DNA from: Andrena cerasifolii
Lineage: Eukaryota; Arthropoda; Insecta; Hymenoptera; Andrenidae
Assembly (NCBI RefSeq): GCF_050908995.1
Contig: NC_135130.1
Coordinates: 4,953,001-5,017,000 of the forward strand
Length of the DNA stretch: 64,000 nt
Direction: 5' to 3'
Shown: positions 28,101 to 36,815 of the stretch, in pieces
Layout of the letters: every line of letters starts with the position of its first letter
Position numbering within the stretch: position 1 is the stretch's first letter
Notes under the pieces: generated by a model
The model's database searches: none
Told to the model about the DNA's origin: nothing
The model's input: only the letters and a program-made list of their open reading frames with translations
Made by a program: the position numbers and the translations under genes

Positions 28101-31100
28101 TTTTATCTCGTTCAGGTGCTACAGCAGCTCAGCGCGTATTCAGAATTAAAATGAACTTCCCCACGTCAGTTCTCTGCAACGAAGCTGGCCAAGGCGTGCT
28201 CAAGAAGAAAGTTCGAGATGCTGTGAATTCATTGAACAGGGACTGGAACTTCTGCTCGTATTCTTTCGAAGGCAAGCCATTTTCTTGCGTTTCCCTTAAT
28301 GTTTCATTTAACTGTGTAGTGTCTAATTGCTATTAGTGTTCGTTTGTAGGAACTCGCGAGTGCAAGGACTTGGATATCGACGTTCAATGTGACCATCGTG
28401 CACGTACCACGAGGGAAACAAACGAAGAGGACGGTGGAACGTACATAATATCCGCCGTAGTGCCAGCCGAACCGTAAGTTTCACTTTTGCCTACAGATCT
28501 GCATACGCTCATATTATTTTTTATGATTATTCCGTTCCGTAAGTGAGGTGGAACATTCCTTTCGACGGGAACCATTCAGTTAGCATTGTTTAGCCATTGG
28601 CTTGCAGTTGAACCTTCGATCAGCATTCTCATTAGAAGAATTAAATTAGTACTGAGCATTTTGTTACTTGTGTTGCATCGTAGAACGAGACAAGCGCGGC
28701 AAGGCAGCGATACCTACGAGGTGGAGATCTCGTTCCCGGCGATAAAGTAAGGACAGCTATCGATTTACGCCACGTGCGAAACGTATCATTGTAAATGTGT
28801 TCTCGTCATCCGGGGCTCGGTGTTTATCCAGACATCATCTCATATTCTTAAATACCCATTTTACGACATAAAACGTGCCATTCCACGCGCGATGCATGAA
28901 GAGTACACGGAGAAAAGGAAACGTGTCGCGTTCAACGAGCTTGAACTATTTATAGTCGAAACAGAATCTACGGGCCCCTCGGGGACACTGAAGAGCTATC
29001 CCCACTACATCTGTTGATTACCCCCACATGCAGGAAAATGTACTCGGGGACCAACGGATTCAGTTTCTACTGAATTTTAAGCAGAGAATGATAGATGCTA
29101 GATGCTCTAACGTAACGCAGAATTTTCTCCGTGTCAAAGTACTACAAGACAACTGACCATGGTCGATCTCGAGTAATTGTCGCTCTACGCGTGCAACAAT
29201 ATTTTCACGCGTACAGGGACAAGGAATTTTGGCAAACAATTAACGTACGACATCCTGACAACTGTTAAGTCGACCTTAATTGACTTGGTATGCACGTTGC
29301 TACTAACTGTTCACACACGACCGACTAGTATAAATGGAACACGATCATATGCGGGTACTTAACCAGGTACCAACCAGTGGATAGTGGAATAACAACTGTA
29401 ACTCGAACTGTATAACATCTGACTGGAAACCAAGCTGTTAGGTTAACATCATTTTCCAAGGATCGAGGGAATATCCTTAACGAGTCTGTCGAATGATCGC
29501 ATGATACTTTGAATCTTCCATACCCTGTTGAATCTTGATTACCAAACAGCTCAGGTTCACAATAACAGAACATTAAAAAGAAACACCAAACAAGACACTT
29601 GGCATCAGACATGTGATATATTAGAATTCCAGGATGTATTGAACATTAAACCTTACATAGGTACATAATTAATAGGTGTCAAATAGGGTTTCGCGCGGCT
29701 TTAACCTGCGGTACGATATACTACTGACGAGGATCCAATGGAAAGGCTGCCTGATTACCTTCGCCTTAAGATAACGGCTGTACATACTTGCGCATACTCT
29801 CCTTCATCTATCGCTGAAACAGACAGCCTATCAGCTGACGGATCATTAACAGCCTCGAATATTTTATAGCGATCCGATCGTGAACGCTAACTCGAACGAG
29901 AGGGCGACAGTTCAGACATTATTGGAGAGGTTGATCTTGGAGGAGGATCAATTCGACGTTCACGACATACTGCCCAACACTGTACCTGACCCAGCGTCCC
30001 TGACCCTAGAATCTGACTACGATTGCCCTGTTGGACAGGTCGTTATGGCTCCAGATTGCGGTAAGTCACCCTTCACGCTGCATTTTCTTCAATTGAATAT
30101 TTAATAACTTGCCCGTAACATCTCTAATAGCAATGTAGATGTAGGTCAGCTTCCTACACTGAAGCTTCTACAAGCAGAAGCCTAATGCCTCATAGCTGCT
30201 ATATATAAATAACGTTTCTGTATCCCAATCACAGTACCCTGCGCCGTGGGGACGTACTACGACGAGGAGACGAAGCAATGCCTGTCCTGCCCAGTGGGAA
30301 GCTACCAAAGCGAGTCAGGTCAACTGAAATGCAGCTCCTGCCCCGTGATCGCTGGACGCCCCAGCGTAACCGTAGGCCCGGGTGCTCGAAGTGCAGCGGA
30401 CTGCAAGGAACGTTGCCCAGCTGGGAAATACTACGACGACATGGCTGGCCTCTGCCGAAGCTGTGGCCACGGTTTCTATCAGCCTTACGAGGGCAGCTTC
30501 TCTTGCTTGCTCTGCGGCCTAGGAAAGACCACCAGAACTGCGGAGGCTGTGTCTCGCGAGGAATGCAGAGACGAATGCGGCTCTGGCCAGCAGCTGGCCG
30601 TCGAAGGGAAATGTGAGCCCTGTCCACGGGGAAGCTATCGCACTCAAGGTGTCCAGGCTGCCTGTCAATCGTGCCCCGTGGGCAGAACTACGCCCAATAT
30701 GGGGTCTGCAGCGATCGAGGAGTGCTCCCTTCCTGTCTGCGAACCAGGATCCTATCTGAACGGAACGCTGAACGAATGTATGGAGTGCAAGAAGGGAACG
30801 TATCAATCAGAGCCTCAGCAGACCTTCTGCATACCTTGCCCACCCAACACTAGCACCAAAGGAACCGCTGCTGTAAGTGGAATATGCTTACAGATTTTTT
30901 CGGAACCGAACGGACACCTCCTTTAAAGACCGGGAGTCATCGGCCTGTTTTTATTCTCCTATCGCGCAGCATAAGAGAGACTGAGAGAGGCACTCAATCT
31001 TTCTTGCTCATGCACAATCTGTTTCACTCGCCGCGGCAAGAACAGAAGTAACGGGTATAGTGCTCACCTTAGTTTGAGACAGACACCCCGTCTTCAGTTC

Positions 31101-32168
31101 GAAACAATACTGTATTCCGTTCTTTCTCAGAGTTCGTAAGCAATTTCAAGCTTGCAGTGTAGATTTCGCGTGTTGACGTTTACTTTTAATTATCGCTGCA
31201 CGCTGATGCCTTATTTTTCCCACTGTTCCTATTAGACCAGCAAATCGGACTGCACCAACCCGTGCGAAACGAGCGACGCTGAGATGCACTGTGACGCGAA
31301 CGCTTATTGCCTCCTGATACCAGAAACAAGCGACTTCAAGTGCGAGTGCAAGCCAGGGTATAATGGAACGGGCACAGAGTGCACGGATGTCTGCATGGCC
31401 TACTGCGATAACGAAGGAGTGTGCCTGAAGGACTCCAGAGGACAGCCGTCCTGCAGATGCAGCGGCAGCTTCACTGGTAAACGTTGCACCGAGAAGTCTG
31501 AGTTCTTCTACATCACTGGCGGTATCGCTGGCGGTGTTATTCTCATCATTTTCGTCGTCCTTCTGGTGTGGATGATCTGTGTCAGGTAGGCAGAGTTGAA
31601 TCTTAGGAATTGGGGCCAGGGTTCTTGAAGAATTTGGAGATTTAAAGCGATGGAATTGTCGTTCAATAGGGCTTCGAGGAAGAAGGAACCCAAGAAGATG
31701 CTCACACCAGCAACCGACCAGAACGGTTCTCAGGTGAACTTCTACTATGGCGCTCCTACACCGTACGCGGAGTCCATTGCGCCATCCCATCACAGCACTT
31801 ATGCTCACTATTACGACGACGAGGAGGACGGTTGGGAGATGCCCAACTTCTACAACGAGACTTACATGAAAGGTAAGTAGTAAGAAGCTTAAGCTTAACT
31901 GTTAGGAGGGAGCCATAACGAGACCCGTCCTTCCCATTTTCAGAGAGTCTGCACAATGGTAAAATGAACAGCCTGGCTCGTTCCAACGCCAGTATTTATG
32001 GTACGAAGGACGATCTTTACGACAGATTGAAGCGTCACGCGTACCCTGGCAAAAAAGGTTAGTACTTGTACTGAATATGAAATGAGCAGTACATCTGTGT
32101 ACCAAAAAATAACTTAGAGGACACCCATGGTTGCAGACAAAAGCGACAGTGACAGCGAGGGCCAGTGA
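9485..32168 (+). CDS. uif: Uninflatable ortholog, giant multidomain single-pass membrane protein (35 coding exons)
   Basis: Coding exons, all joining in phase: 9485-9556, 12230-12263, 15760-15841, 16304-16470, 17220-17360, 17441-17670, 17779-18132, 18304-18678, 18750-18918, 19155-19517, 19596-19778, 19859-20035, 20101-20303, 20385-21008, 21079-21202, 21262-23037, 23166-23383, 23465-23717, 23805-24646, 24727-25610, 25695-25942, 26022-26153, 26229-26394, 26477-26728, 27188-27729, 27809-28021, 28116-28271, 28350-28473, 28684-28746, 29870-30060, 30235-30872, 31236-31585, 31670-31872, 31944-32057, 32137-32168. The total is 10695 nt, or 3564 residues plus TGA. The order signal, C-type lectin, LDLa, CUB x3, Sushi/EGF/F5-8C, HYR, GCC2/GCC3, EGF array, LamG, HYR, Sushi, GCC2/GCC3, EGF, TM matches insect Uninflatable, and the length agrees with the fly protein as I remember it. 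In Drosophila Uif sits on the apical membrane of tracheal cells, is needed for tracheal inflation and modulates Notch. A 5' leader exon must lie upstream of the acceptor at 9480. Confidence 0.93.
10084..10137. repeat. (TAA)n trinucleotide microsatellite
   Basis: An uninterrupted run of about 17 TAA units following a short T tract, inside uif intron 1. It is likely length-polymorphic. It sits inside AT-rich transposon-like sequence that ends at 10380. Confidence 0.95.
10321..10380 (-). mobile_element. Solo right end of a hAT-like element
   Basis: Read on the - strand, the sequence starting at 10380 is CAGTGGCGTACCCAGAGG followed by long G/C runs. The CAGTGGCG start is common for hAT-superfamily ends. 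I did not find a matching left end or an 8-bp target duplication, so the element is probably truncated and its left limit unknown. Confidence 0.45.
12230..17360 (+). CDS. uif: uif exons encoding the N-terminal C-type lectin domain
   Basis: Exons 12230-12263, 15760-15841, 16304-16470 and 17220-17360 join as phases 0, 1, 2 and 1. They encode residues about 25-165. The segment starts with a short Cys-containing linker, then GWELRGIHCYKFF and SWEKAAELC, typical of the start of a C-type lectin fold. RYWLGLASLDDL stands where family members have the WIGL motif. The domain closes with GECVDVAL, WELTTCESLLPFMC. I see no clear EPN or QPD plus WND calcium/sugar-binding set, so sugar binding is not assured. 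The exons are scattered over 5 kb, unlike the compact remainder of the gene. Confidence 0.88.
12264..15759 (+). other. uif intron 2
   Basis: A 3496-bp intron between the 34-bp exon and the first lectin exon. It includes a CpG-rich stretch near 13150-13830 with a 236-codon antisense open frame that shows no recognisable domain, and plain AT-rich sequence elsewhere. No feature inside could be supported as a gene. Confidence 0.7.
17441..18918 (+). CDS. uif: uif exons encoding one LDL-receptor class A repeat and three CUB domains
   Basis: Exons 17441-17670, 17779-18132, 18304-18678 and 18750-18918 encode residues about 166-541. The LDLa repeat (about 168-197) has six cysteines and the acidic calcium-binding DCGDFSDEIEC motif. 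CUB1 begins NCQYYMASSGDVVESPNYPH, CUB2 begins CGGVLRATPQGQVLTSPGYP and CUB3 begins CKATIVARNGTVQSPSFG. Each has the expected SPNYP-like first strand and a late aromatic/Gly strand. CUB domains usually bind protein partners or glycans outside the cell. In-frame reading continues into the flanking introns and ends soon after, which supports the chosen donors. Confidence 0.92.
19155..20035 (+). CDS. uif: uif exons encoding four tandem Sushi (CCP) domains
   Basis: Exons 19155-19517, 19596-19778 and 19859-20035 encode residues about 542-782. Four Sushi modules are visible, each with four cysteines and the closing tryptophan: one starting DCPQLQSGEG, one starting VYCGPVPQIDNG, one starting SQCSPLPEAPHSN and one starting AKCPLLPTIKNG. 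The last three have WSDEVPTC-like or NVPTCEG ends. The introns in this block are all phase 1 and roughly coincide with module borders, the classic sign of exon shuffling of extracellular modules. Confidence 0.92.
20101..23037 (+). CDS. uif: uif exons with EGF, two discoidin (F5/8 type C), Sushi and two HYR domains
   Basis: Exons 20101-20303, 20385-21008, 21079-21202 and 21262-23037 encode residues about 783-1691. In order they hold a calcium-binding EGF (DINECASSQCDLA), a first F5/8C domain with NGDGWCGNS and ending KLEIMGC, a second calcium-binding EGF (DINECATNNGACHQKC), a Sushi, three irregular Sushi-like segments, a second F5/8C (TGWCGKQEAF to KFELMGC), two HYR domains beginning NEPPVFQNCP and VTPPKLSCP, and one more Sushi. 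The 1776-bp exon at 21262-23037 is the longest in the gene. F5/8C domains commonly bind membranes or matrix ligands; that role here is inference. Confidence 0.92.
23166..23717 (+). CDS. uif: uif exons encoding the first unnamed conserved segment before GCC2/GCC3
   Basis: Exons 23166-23383 and 23465-23717 encode residues about 1692-1848. The segment has few cysteines (QRCSAV, YDLCGSTLN, GNQCPPL, GFTCSIG) and predicted beta/alpha character. I cannot assign it to a named domain. It sits between a Sushi domain and a GCC2/GCC3 block, the same place that residues 2942-3119 occupy in the second half of the protein. SVEP1-like proteins carry comparable spacers. The reading frame joins cleanly on both sides. 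Confidence 0.85.
23805..26153 (+). CDS. uif: uif exons encoding GCC2/GCC3 repeats and fourteen tandem EGF domains
   Basis: Exons 23805-24646, 24727-25610, 25695-25942 and 26022-26153 encode residues about 1849-2550. First come tandem GCC2/GCC3 (ephrin-receptor-like) repeats of the form CPAGTF..CTSCPKGFYQ..C (about 1851-2010). Then fourteen EGF-like domains follow. Several carry the calcium-binding and Asn/Asp-hydroxylation signature, for example IDECASQPCYNGATC and INECAGKPCQNNGQC, the type found in Notch and its ligands. The long EGF array is consistent with the reported genetic interaction of Uif with Notch in flies (established knowledge). Three modules span exon borders, so introns do not mark every domain. 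Confidence 0.93.
26229..27729 (+). CDS. uif: uif exons encoding a laminin-G/pentraxin-like domain and a third HYR domain
   Basis: Exons 26229-26394, 26477-26728 and 27188-27729 encode residues about 2551-2870. The LamG or pentraxin-like fold runs from VDYDLYFSDPA through WVQYTQKDEAGIFFTLYAV, NDGQWHHVAVVWNG and GFQGHLTKVQIWSRAL. The GxxWHHVAVVW strand is diagnostic. A short EGF remnant (CPPGYGGSKCQ) follows, then an HYR domain starting KIPPKVEHCPGD and ending AGNSASCNF. The 459-bp intron 26729-27187 inside the domain is the longest in this part of the gene. Confidence 0.9.
27809..30060 (+). CDS. uif: uif exons encoding a Sushi domain and the second unnamed conserved segment
   Basis: Exons 27809-28021, 28116-28271, 28350-28473, 28684-28746 and 29870-30060 encode residues about 2871-3119. 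A Sushi domain (DFCPQLADPVGGTQQC to LVYPAC) is followed by about 180 residues with no named domain, including RVFRIKMNFPTSVLCNE and a Leu/Glu-rich stretch LLERLILEEDQFDVHD. The intron 28272-28349 begins with GC instead of GT; all other introns I placed are GT-AG. The 1123-bp intron 28747-29869 separates two small exons. The segment ends YDCPVGQVVMAPDC just before the second GCC2/GCC3 block. Confidence 0.85.
28272..28349 (+). other. uif: GC-AG intron of uif
   Basis: A 78-bp intron with donor GAAG|GCAAGC and acceptor TTTGTAG|GAACT. The exon phases (1 in, 1 out) and the protein frame require this junction; reading through meets a stop at 28334-28336. GC-AG introns are a known minor class of U2-type introns and usually have an otherwise strong donor, as here (AG|GCAAG). 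Confidence 0.85.
28747..29869 (+). other. uif intron between exons 30 and 31
   Basis: A 1123-bp intron, much longer than the 60-120 bp introns around it. Borders are ATAAA|GTAAGG and TTTTATAG|CGATCC. I see no repeat, RNA gene or exon inside. Confidence 0.8.
30235..31585 (+). CDS. uif: uif exons encoding the second GCC2/GCC3 block, juxtamembrane EGFs and the transmembrane helix
   Basis: Exons 30235-30872 and 31236-31585 encode residues about 3120-3448. About four to five GCC2/GCC3 repeats are seen, for example VGTYYDEETKQCLSCPVGSY and AGKYYDDMAGLCRSC. Two EGF-like modules follow (CDANAYCLLIPETSDFKC; CDNEGVCLKDSRGQPSC). A hydrophobic helix then runs FFYITGGIAGGVILIIFVV and continues LLVWMICV at about residues 3422-3448, followed by a basic stop-transfer run in the next exon. 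This gives a type I topology with nearly the whole protein outside the cell. Confidence 0.93.
30873..31235 (+). other. uif intron before the transmembrane exon
   Basis: A 363-bp intron, donor GCT|GTAAGT and acceptor CTATTAG|ACC. No internal feature is recognised. Confidence 0.8.
31670..32168 (+). CDS. uif: uif exons encoding the cytoplasmic tail and stop codon
   Basis: Exons 31670-31872, 31944-32057 and 32137-32168 encode residues about 3449-3564. The tail opens with the basic ASRKKEPKKM, followed by a tyrosine-rich acidic stretch (YAHYYDDEEDGWEMPNFY) that could serve as sorting or phosphorylation sites (inference). It ends with the acidic KSDSDSEGQ and TGA at 32166-32168. The final exon contributes only ten codons. 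The tail has no catalytic domain that I recognise. Confidence 0.88.
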
Positions 32169-33016
32169 CAACGAAGGCCGACAGTGTTCTACCCAATGTA
32201 GAGATCAAAAACAGCTGTCGCCGCCTCTGACACACCAGCAACAAGGAACGTTGCTCCATCCATCCAATTATTTATTACTCCCAGACAAAGATTGTACCCG
32301 ACAGCGTGTCCACGGAGATTTGCGGATGTTTGCCAAACGAAGCCCCGGGCCAAACTCGCGGAATCTCTGAGACTCGTGCTCGACAGAGTACAATACGAAG
32401 CGGTGTCACGTTGATCGGCGATGACACAATCGAGTCCTGGAACGACGATCCATTATACGTTCAATGAGATCGTTGTTTCGGCACCCGTCGATCGATCAAC
32501 GTCCCGCGGAAATTCGAGAGTGCGAGAGGAGCGAGAGAAAAAGGGAGCGCGTCCACGCGCATAAAGGTTAAAAAGGAAAAGACTACGCGCGAGGTTGTAA
32601 TTTTTTGTAATTTAATACCGCCTAGCCGTTAAGGACTATTCTATTAATTAACTCCTACGATTAACGGTGCGAACGCGAAGAAAGTGTGTGCATGTATGTT
32701 AATACACCTTATAAATAAGCGAAATCATATTTTGTTACTATAGATATATATCACACGCTGTAAAATAATATCACGTAGGCGCGCGAGAACCATGTTGGAA
32801 AGGGACCATTTCGAGCTTGAAACTTCGATTCGTGTATCGGACATAAGAAATCACCTGTGCATTCGTTTAGCGACACGCTAGACCGTTTAAGATGGAATCA
32901 AAATCAACGAGAATAATTTAAGAGCATCGCGAGTGTACATTCGACTATGCCTACGACGCTGTTTTCCACTTGTATTGTAAAAACTTTAACAAACGGTTGT
33001 TTTTTTTTTTTTTATT
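32169..33016 (+). other. uif: uif 3' untranslated region
   Basis: Sequence between the uif stop codon and the AATAAA at 33017-33022. It is without long open frames and turns AT-rich toward its end, with a run of 13 T just before the signal. The true cleavage site could lie earlier, because I rely on the signal alone. Confidence 0.6.
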
Positions 33017-33022
33017 AATAAA
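33011..33022. terminator. Palindromic poly(A) signal shared by two convergent genes
   Basis: The 12-mer TTTATTAATAAA is its own reverse complement. It supplies AATAAA on the + strand (33017-33022) for uif and AATAAA on the - strand (33016-33011) for the acidic-protein gene, whose stop codon is only 35 bp away. No other canonical signal is evident for the - strand gene before this point. Confidence 0.75.
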
Positions 33023-33050
33023 ATGTATTTCGATAATCCACTGTCCGACT

Positions 33051-33552
33051 CTACGTTCGATTTGAAGCGACTGGCTGTTTCGATTTGAATATTTTCTCGT
33101 CCAGTTTTATCGGGAGAACTCTGTACATCTTTCCCTCGGATCGAGTATGATTTTCAATATCATGGCTCATGGTTGAAGGTGAGTGTTTCTTTCCGCCCTC
33201 AACGTGCTCCTCGAAGAATTTACTTAAATTCCCCACAGAATCGCCGTTTAAATCTGGGCACATGACATCGTTCTCTTCGCTCTCTGAATCGGACTCGTTG
33301 GAGCTGAAGGAGTAATCTGAATCGTTGGAACTTTCGGAATCTATCACAAGGAAATTCGTGAAAAGTTTGGGTCCTTTAACGCCACGGGGTGAAATATTTT
33401 ATTATGTGTCTACCTTCCGTACATTCTTTCGTCATTATTCTCAACAATAACTGAAATGAATTGGACCATTCGTTACTGCCATTAATGTCATTGAGCTGTG
33501 ATATCATTACCTCAACACGATTTGTGAAGTCTACTGAATCTTTCTCATCCAT
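33051..33552 (-). CDS. Unrecognised small acidic serine-rich protein, two exons
   Basis: On the - strand, exon 1 runs 33552-33414 and exon 2 runs 33340-33051. They are joined over a 73-bp intron with donor CGGAAG|GTAGAC and acceptor GTGATAG|ATTCC, and encode 142 residues plus TAG. The ATG at 33552-33550 has G at -3 and G at +4. The N-terminal third (MDEKDSVDFTNRVEVMISQL, then FQLLLRIMTKE) looks helical. The middle is a run of Ser, Asp, Glu and Asn (DSDYSFSSNESDSESEEND), likely disordered and a possible CK2 target. The C-terminus is basic-mixed (MYRVLPIKLDEKIFKSKQ). I do not recognise the family. Clean splice sites and the matching poly(A) signal make it a plausible real gene, perhaps nuclear; no function is claimed. 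Confidence 0.65.
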
Positions 33553-34860
33553 TGCGATTTTTTGTATTTATGTTTGGTCTAATCGTCACTGGTTCATTGC
33601 CATCAAAATATTCATCCTCTAATTGGCTACATGGTTTTCAATCGATTAGGAATTTTGCTTGATAGAACATATGAGGACATTTTGTGACACGTTTAATCGA
33701 TACCAATCGCCGTTTCGATTCTGCATATCTTGACAAATTTCAAGCAAGTGTTCCACCGTCCCTCCCAAATGTTCACGTGACGGTTAAAAATAAACCGATG
33801 CGATGGATTATTCCGTTCGAAGTCATTAAAATGTCTAGCCTGATCGAGACACTGTTTCGTTATGCGGCGGTTAAAATTAGCCTGATTTATGCTAATTATA
33901 TGCGGGATTGGTAAACGCTTCTGATACTTTTAGCTCTTTTCTCGAAATAGCCACAAGTGCCTCGCAAAAAAAGGAAAAGTTGATCACGGCCACCACGAAA
34001 TTGTGCGCCACCAAATGTGACAGTTACTTTTGCAACGTATTGATCTTCATGTTTAACAATATGGCCGTGATTTAGAGAGCTTCTTATAGCTTCGTAACGA
34101 TGGTACCGTTAAACTTTATTGGCAGTAGATTTGGCATCATGCTCGTAGGAACTTTATTTACTTCGTTCTGCCTTCCTAATTATCTCTGTTTTAGAGATCA
34201 TCTCTTTTCGAGATACCTTGTATATAATGTAACTCTCGTAGTCGCAGCTAGAGGGCTACGAGTATCATCATGGCTACAAATTCTCGCTACTCCTCAAATC
34301 GATAGCTCCGAGTCTTTCAAATAAAAGAATTCTTCTAATATTTAACTCCTCGAAATCGAAAACAAAGCCTGCTAAATCTTCTTCTCTTTTCCTCTTTTCT
34401 ACAACTCAAATAATAACCTCAGCCCTCCGGAACATGTACAATCAACTCCATCTAGGAACTCCCAGTGTTCAATTTTTTGCAGAAGCAAAATACTCCAACG
34501 ATAACATTCCATAAGTAAAGCATAATATTCTAAACCAAAATTCCTCAAAGAAAACGTGTCGTATTCCATCATAATCGATCCAGCATCTCGCAATCTTCCA
34601 TTACCCCAAAGATTATTGCATCATACATCTTCCACGAAAGAAACATAACAAGTCGTTATTTAGTAACTTTTAGCGTTACCCAGATTCGAATCTAGCAGAT
34701 TCAGAAAAGTCTCGTTTAAGGATTAATCGACAGTCCCATTAATAGCATTACATAATGACGGGACGGTAGAAGTAGTGTTCTCAAAATAGTTCACGAGAAC
34801 GCGGAAAAAGGAAAGAAAACGAATGGTTATCGACTGGAATGTATGATTTCTCTTGAGTTT
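33553..34860. other. Intergenic region between the acidic-protein gene and Xrp1
   Basis: About 1.3 kb that would contain the promoter of the - strand gene, next to 33552, and upstream DNA of Xrp1. It is AT-rich without repeats I recognise. Short open frames here look random. Confidence 0.5.
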
Positions 34861-35240
34861 CGCGTGTCTGACGTGTCGCGTCTCATCCCACTGCAGCGTC
34901 CCCCTTGCAGGCATTGGTCCGAATAGACGCCACTCGCTCCCCCATTGGTGGAAAGTGACGTGTGGTGGACGAGCATGTCCCCAGTAACGCAGCCAGGAAC
35001 GTGATGGGCACTGTCTCGTGACGGGGTTTAATCCGGTGCTGCCGAAGTTCCAGCTCGCATTCCGCGGAGAACGTTCGTCGAGTCGTAGTGCGGATCGTTC
35101 GTGCTCCAGATAGCGGATACGTGAAATCTCGAGAAACAAGAAACAGCAACTATAAGACAACTCGCTGTGGTCAAGGCTGTCGATAAATCAGTTTTTTTGC
35201 GTTCCAAGTGGAAGGTACAACACGGATTGTCTCAAGGAGG
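34861..35240 (+). promoter_or_regulatory. Xrp1: Candidate Xrp1 promoter and first non-coding exon
   Basis: A CpG-rich block with an inverted CCAAT box (ATTGG near 34944) and two TGACGTGT motifs (34869-34876 and 34956-34963), the type of core bound by CREB/ATF-family bZIPs. A strong donor AGG|GTGAGT follows 35240, so a leader exon could end there and splice toward an acceptor near 36004, 36656 or 36815. The transcription start and the splice choice are inference. Confidence 0.35.
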
Positions 35241-36815
35241 GTGAGTGCAGAAGCTATCCTTTAACTTGGGCTATAAGTAGATTATATAACAGCAGAGGTC
35301 GGTTTAATTCCGTCGTTGGTGCGAGACGGCTGCTGGCAATGCTCAGAAACAACGAAAAGAATACGTAAGCCTCGTGCGGCACAGCGGCGGATCGATCAAA
35401 CGTTGCACGACTGTCGGCTATATTTTGCGCCAGTGCAAATAAAGTACTGCACAAACATCCGAGTCATCGGTATATATGCGTCGGGGCGAGAGTCTCTGCT
35501 GCGTTCCTGCGCAAATTCGGCCGTCAGTTCGACGTTTGGCGAACGAACGTTCGTAACGTTAGCTGACTGCCGAGGATTCGTTTAGGACCAGTTAGCGATC
35601 GACCTGTTACGTAACGAGGTTAGTCAGATAGCAACGTAGAAGGAACGTTTCCCGGTGTGTGCGACTTTGCTGGTCGCGATAAGAAGCGTATTAGGAATGA
35701 AGTATCGGTGAAACGTACCGCTCCGTTTTACAGAGACAGACAGTTCGGTATAACGGAGCGATACGACCGATTCCGTTCCACGATATCTTTTCGATTAACG
35801 ATGTGACACGCGCGAACGGGTCGATATGCCATTGCCGGGGAACGCAAAGGTTGTAGGTGCACGCTCTCGGCAAACGTATCCCGTTCCGTACGTTGGCGAG
35901 GAAAACGACATTGTCTCGTTCACAATCGTAGGAGGGGCGTACGTTCGAAGTATATCAGACTTTATGTTACTATAATGAAATTTTTGCGTTTGTTTTATCT
36001 TTCAGATTGATTAGAATATTTTGGATCTACTAATTGGCTCGATATGGTATATTTTACGTCTATCACGATCTTTTTTTGCGTCTGCGTACACCTTGCTGTT
36101 CGATATATATTTTATTTTTATCTGGAAGAATATTAATACTGTTATTATGATAGATTAGCATTTATCTCATGGCTCACAATCAATGATCTGTCTTGATAAA
36201 ATAAGATTAGGCTTCTTAGCTGAAACTGAGGGACAATAAAATGATTATATCACTATTAGGGTATGTGCAAAAGTTCCGTGAATTTTAACACTCGAGACGC
36301 CAGTGTGAATTGTTAATTATACACGAAATTTGCAATTGCTTTATTGAGAAATTTGTCTCTTCTTCTTGTATACAAGAAATAAAAACCCATCGAACGTGTT
36401 AGTGCTCCAAATACTATCGTCAAGATACGATGCATCATTCCATCCTTGTTCCTGATAATCCCGGTTCACAGAGAGAAACAAAGAACATTTGCACTTACCC
36501 AACGGAAATCAGTACATACTACATTTTTAAATACTATGACTACACCCATGCAAATTACAAATTTTATAACCACGCTATTAATCAAGCATTTGAAATTATA
36601 GGATGCATTGTGGATATTAGCATGTCAGCTACATCAACGGTTGATTTTTCTTATAGGTATCCAAAATCCCTCCTATTTACAAACGCCCAACGGCCAGCAA
36701 CATTTCATTTGAGAAAGGAGGCGTGTTTAACGTGAGTGTCCTACTAGACCCCCAAAGCGGGCACAACTGAGCCAACTGGCGTTGAAAAAAAAATTGTAAG
36801 GAGAATAAATTCTAG

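Noticed and set aside
36258..36420. Fragment resembling a mariner-type end (TAGGGTATGTGCAAAAGTTC)
   Set aside because: Only one possible end is seen, with no inverted partner or coding remnant, so I did not list it as an element.
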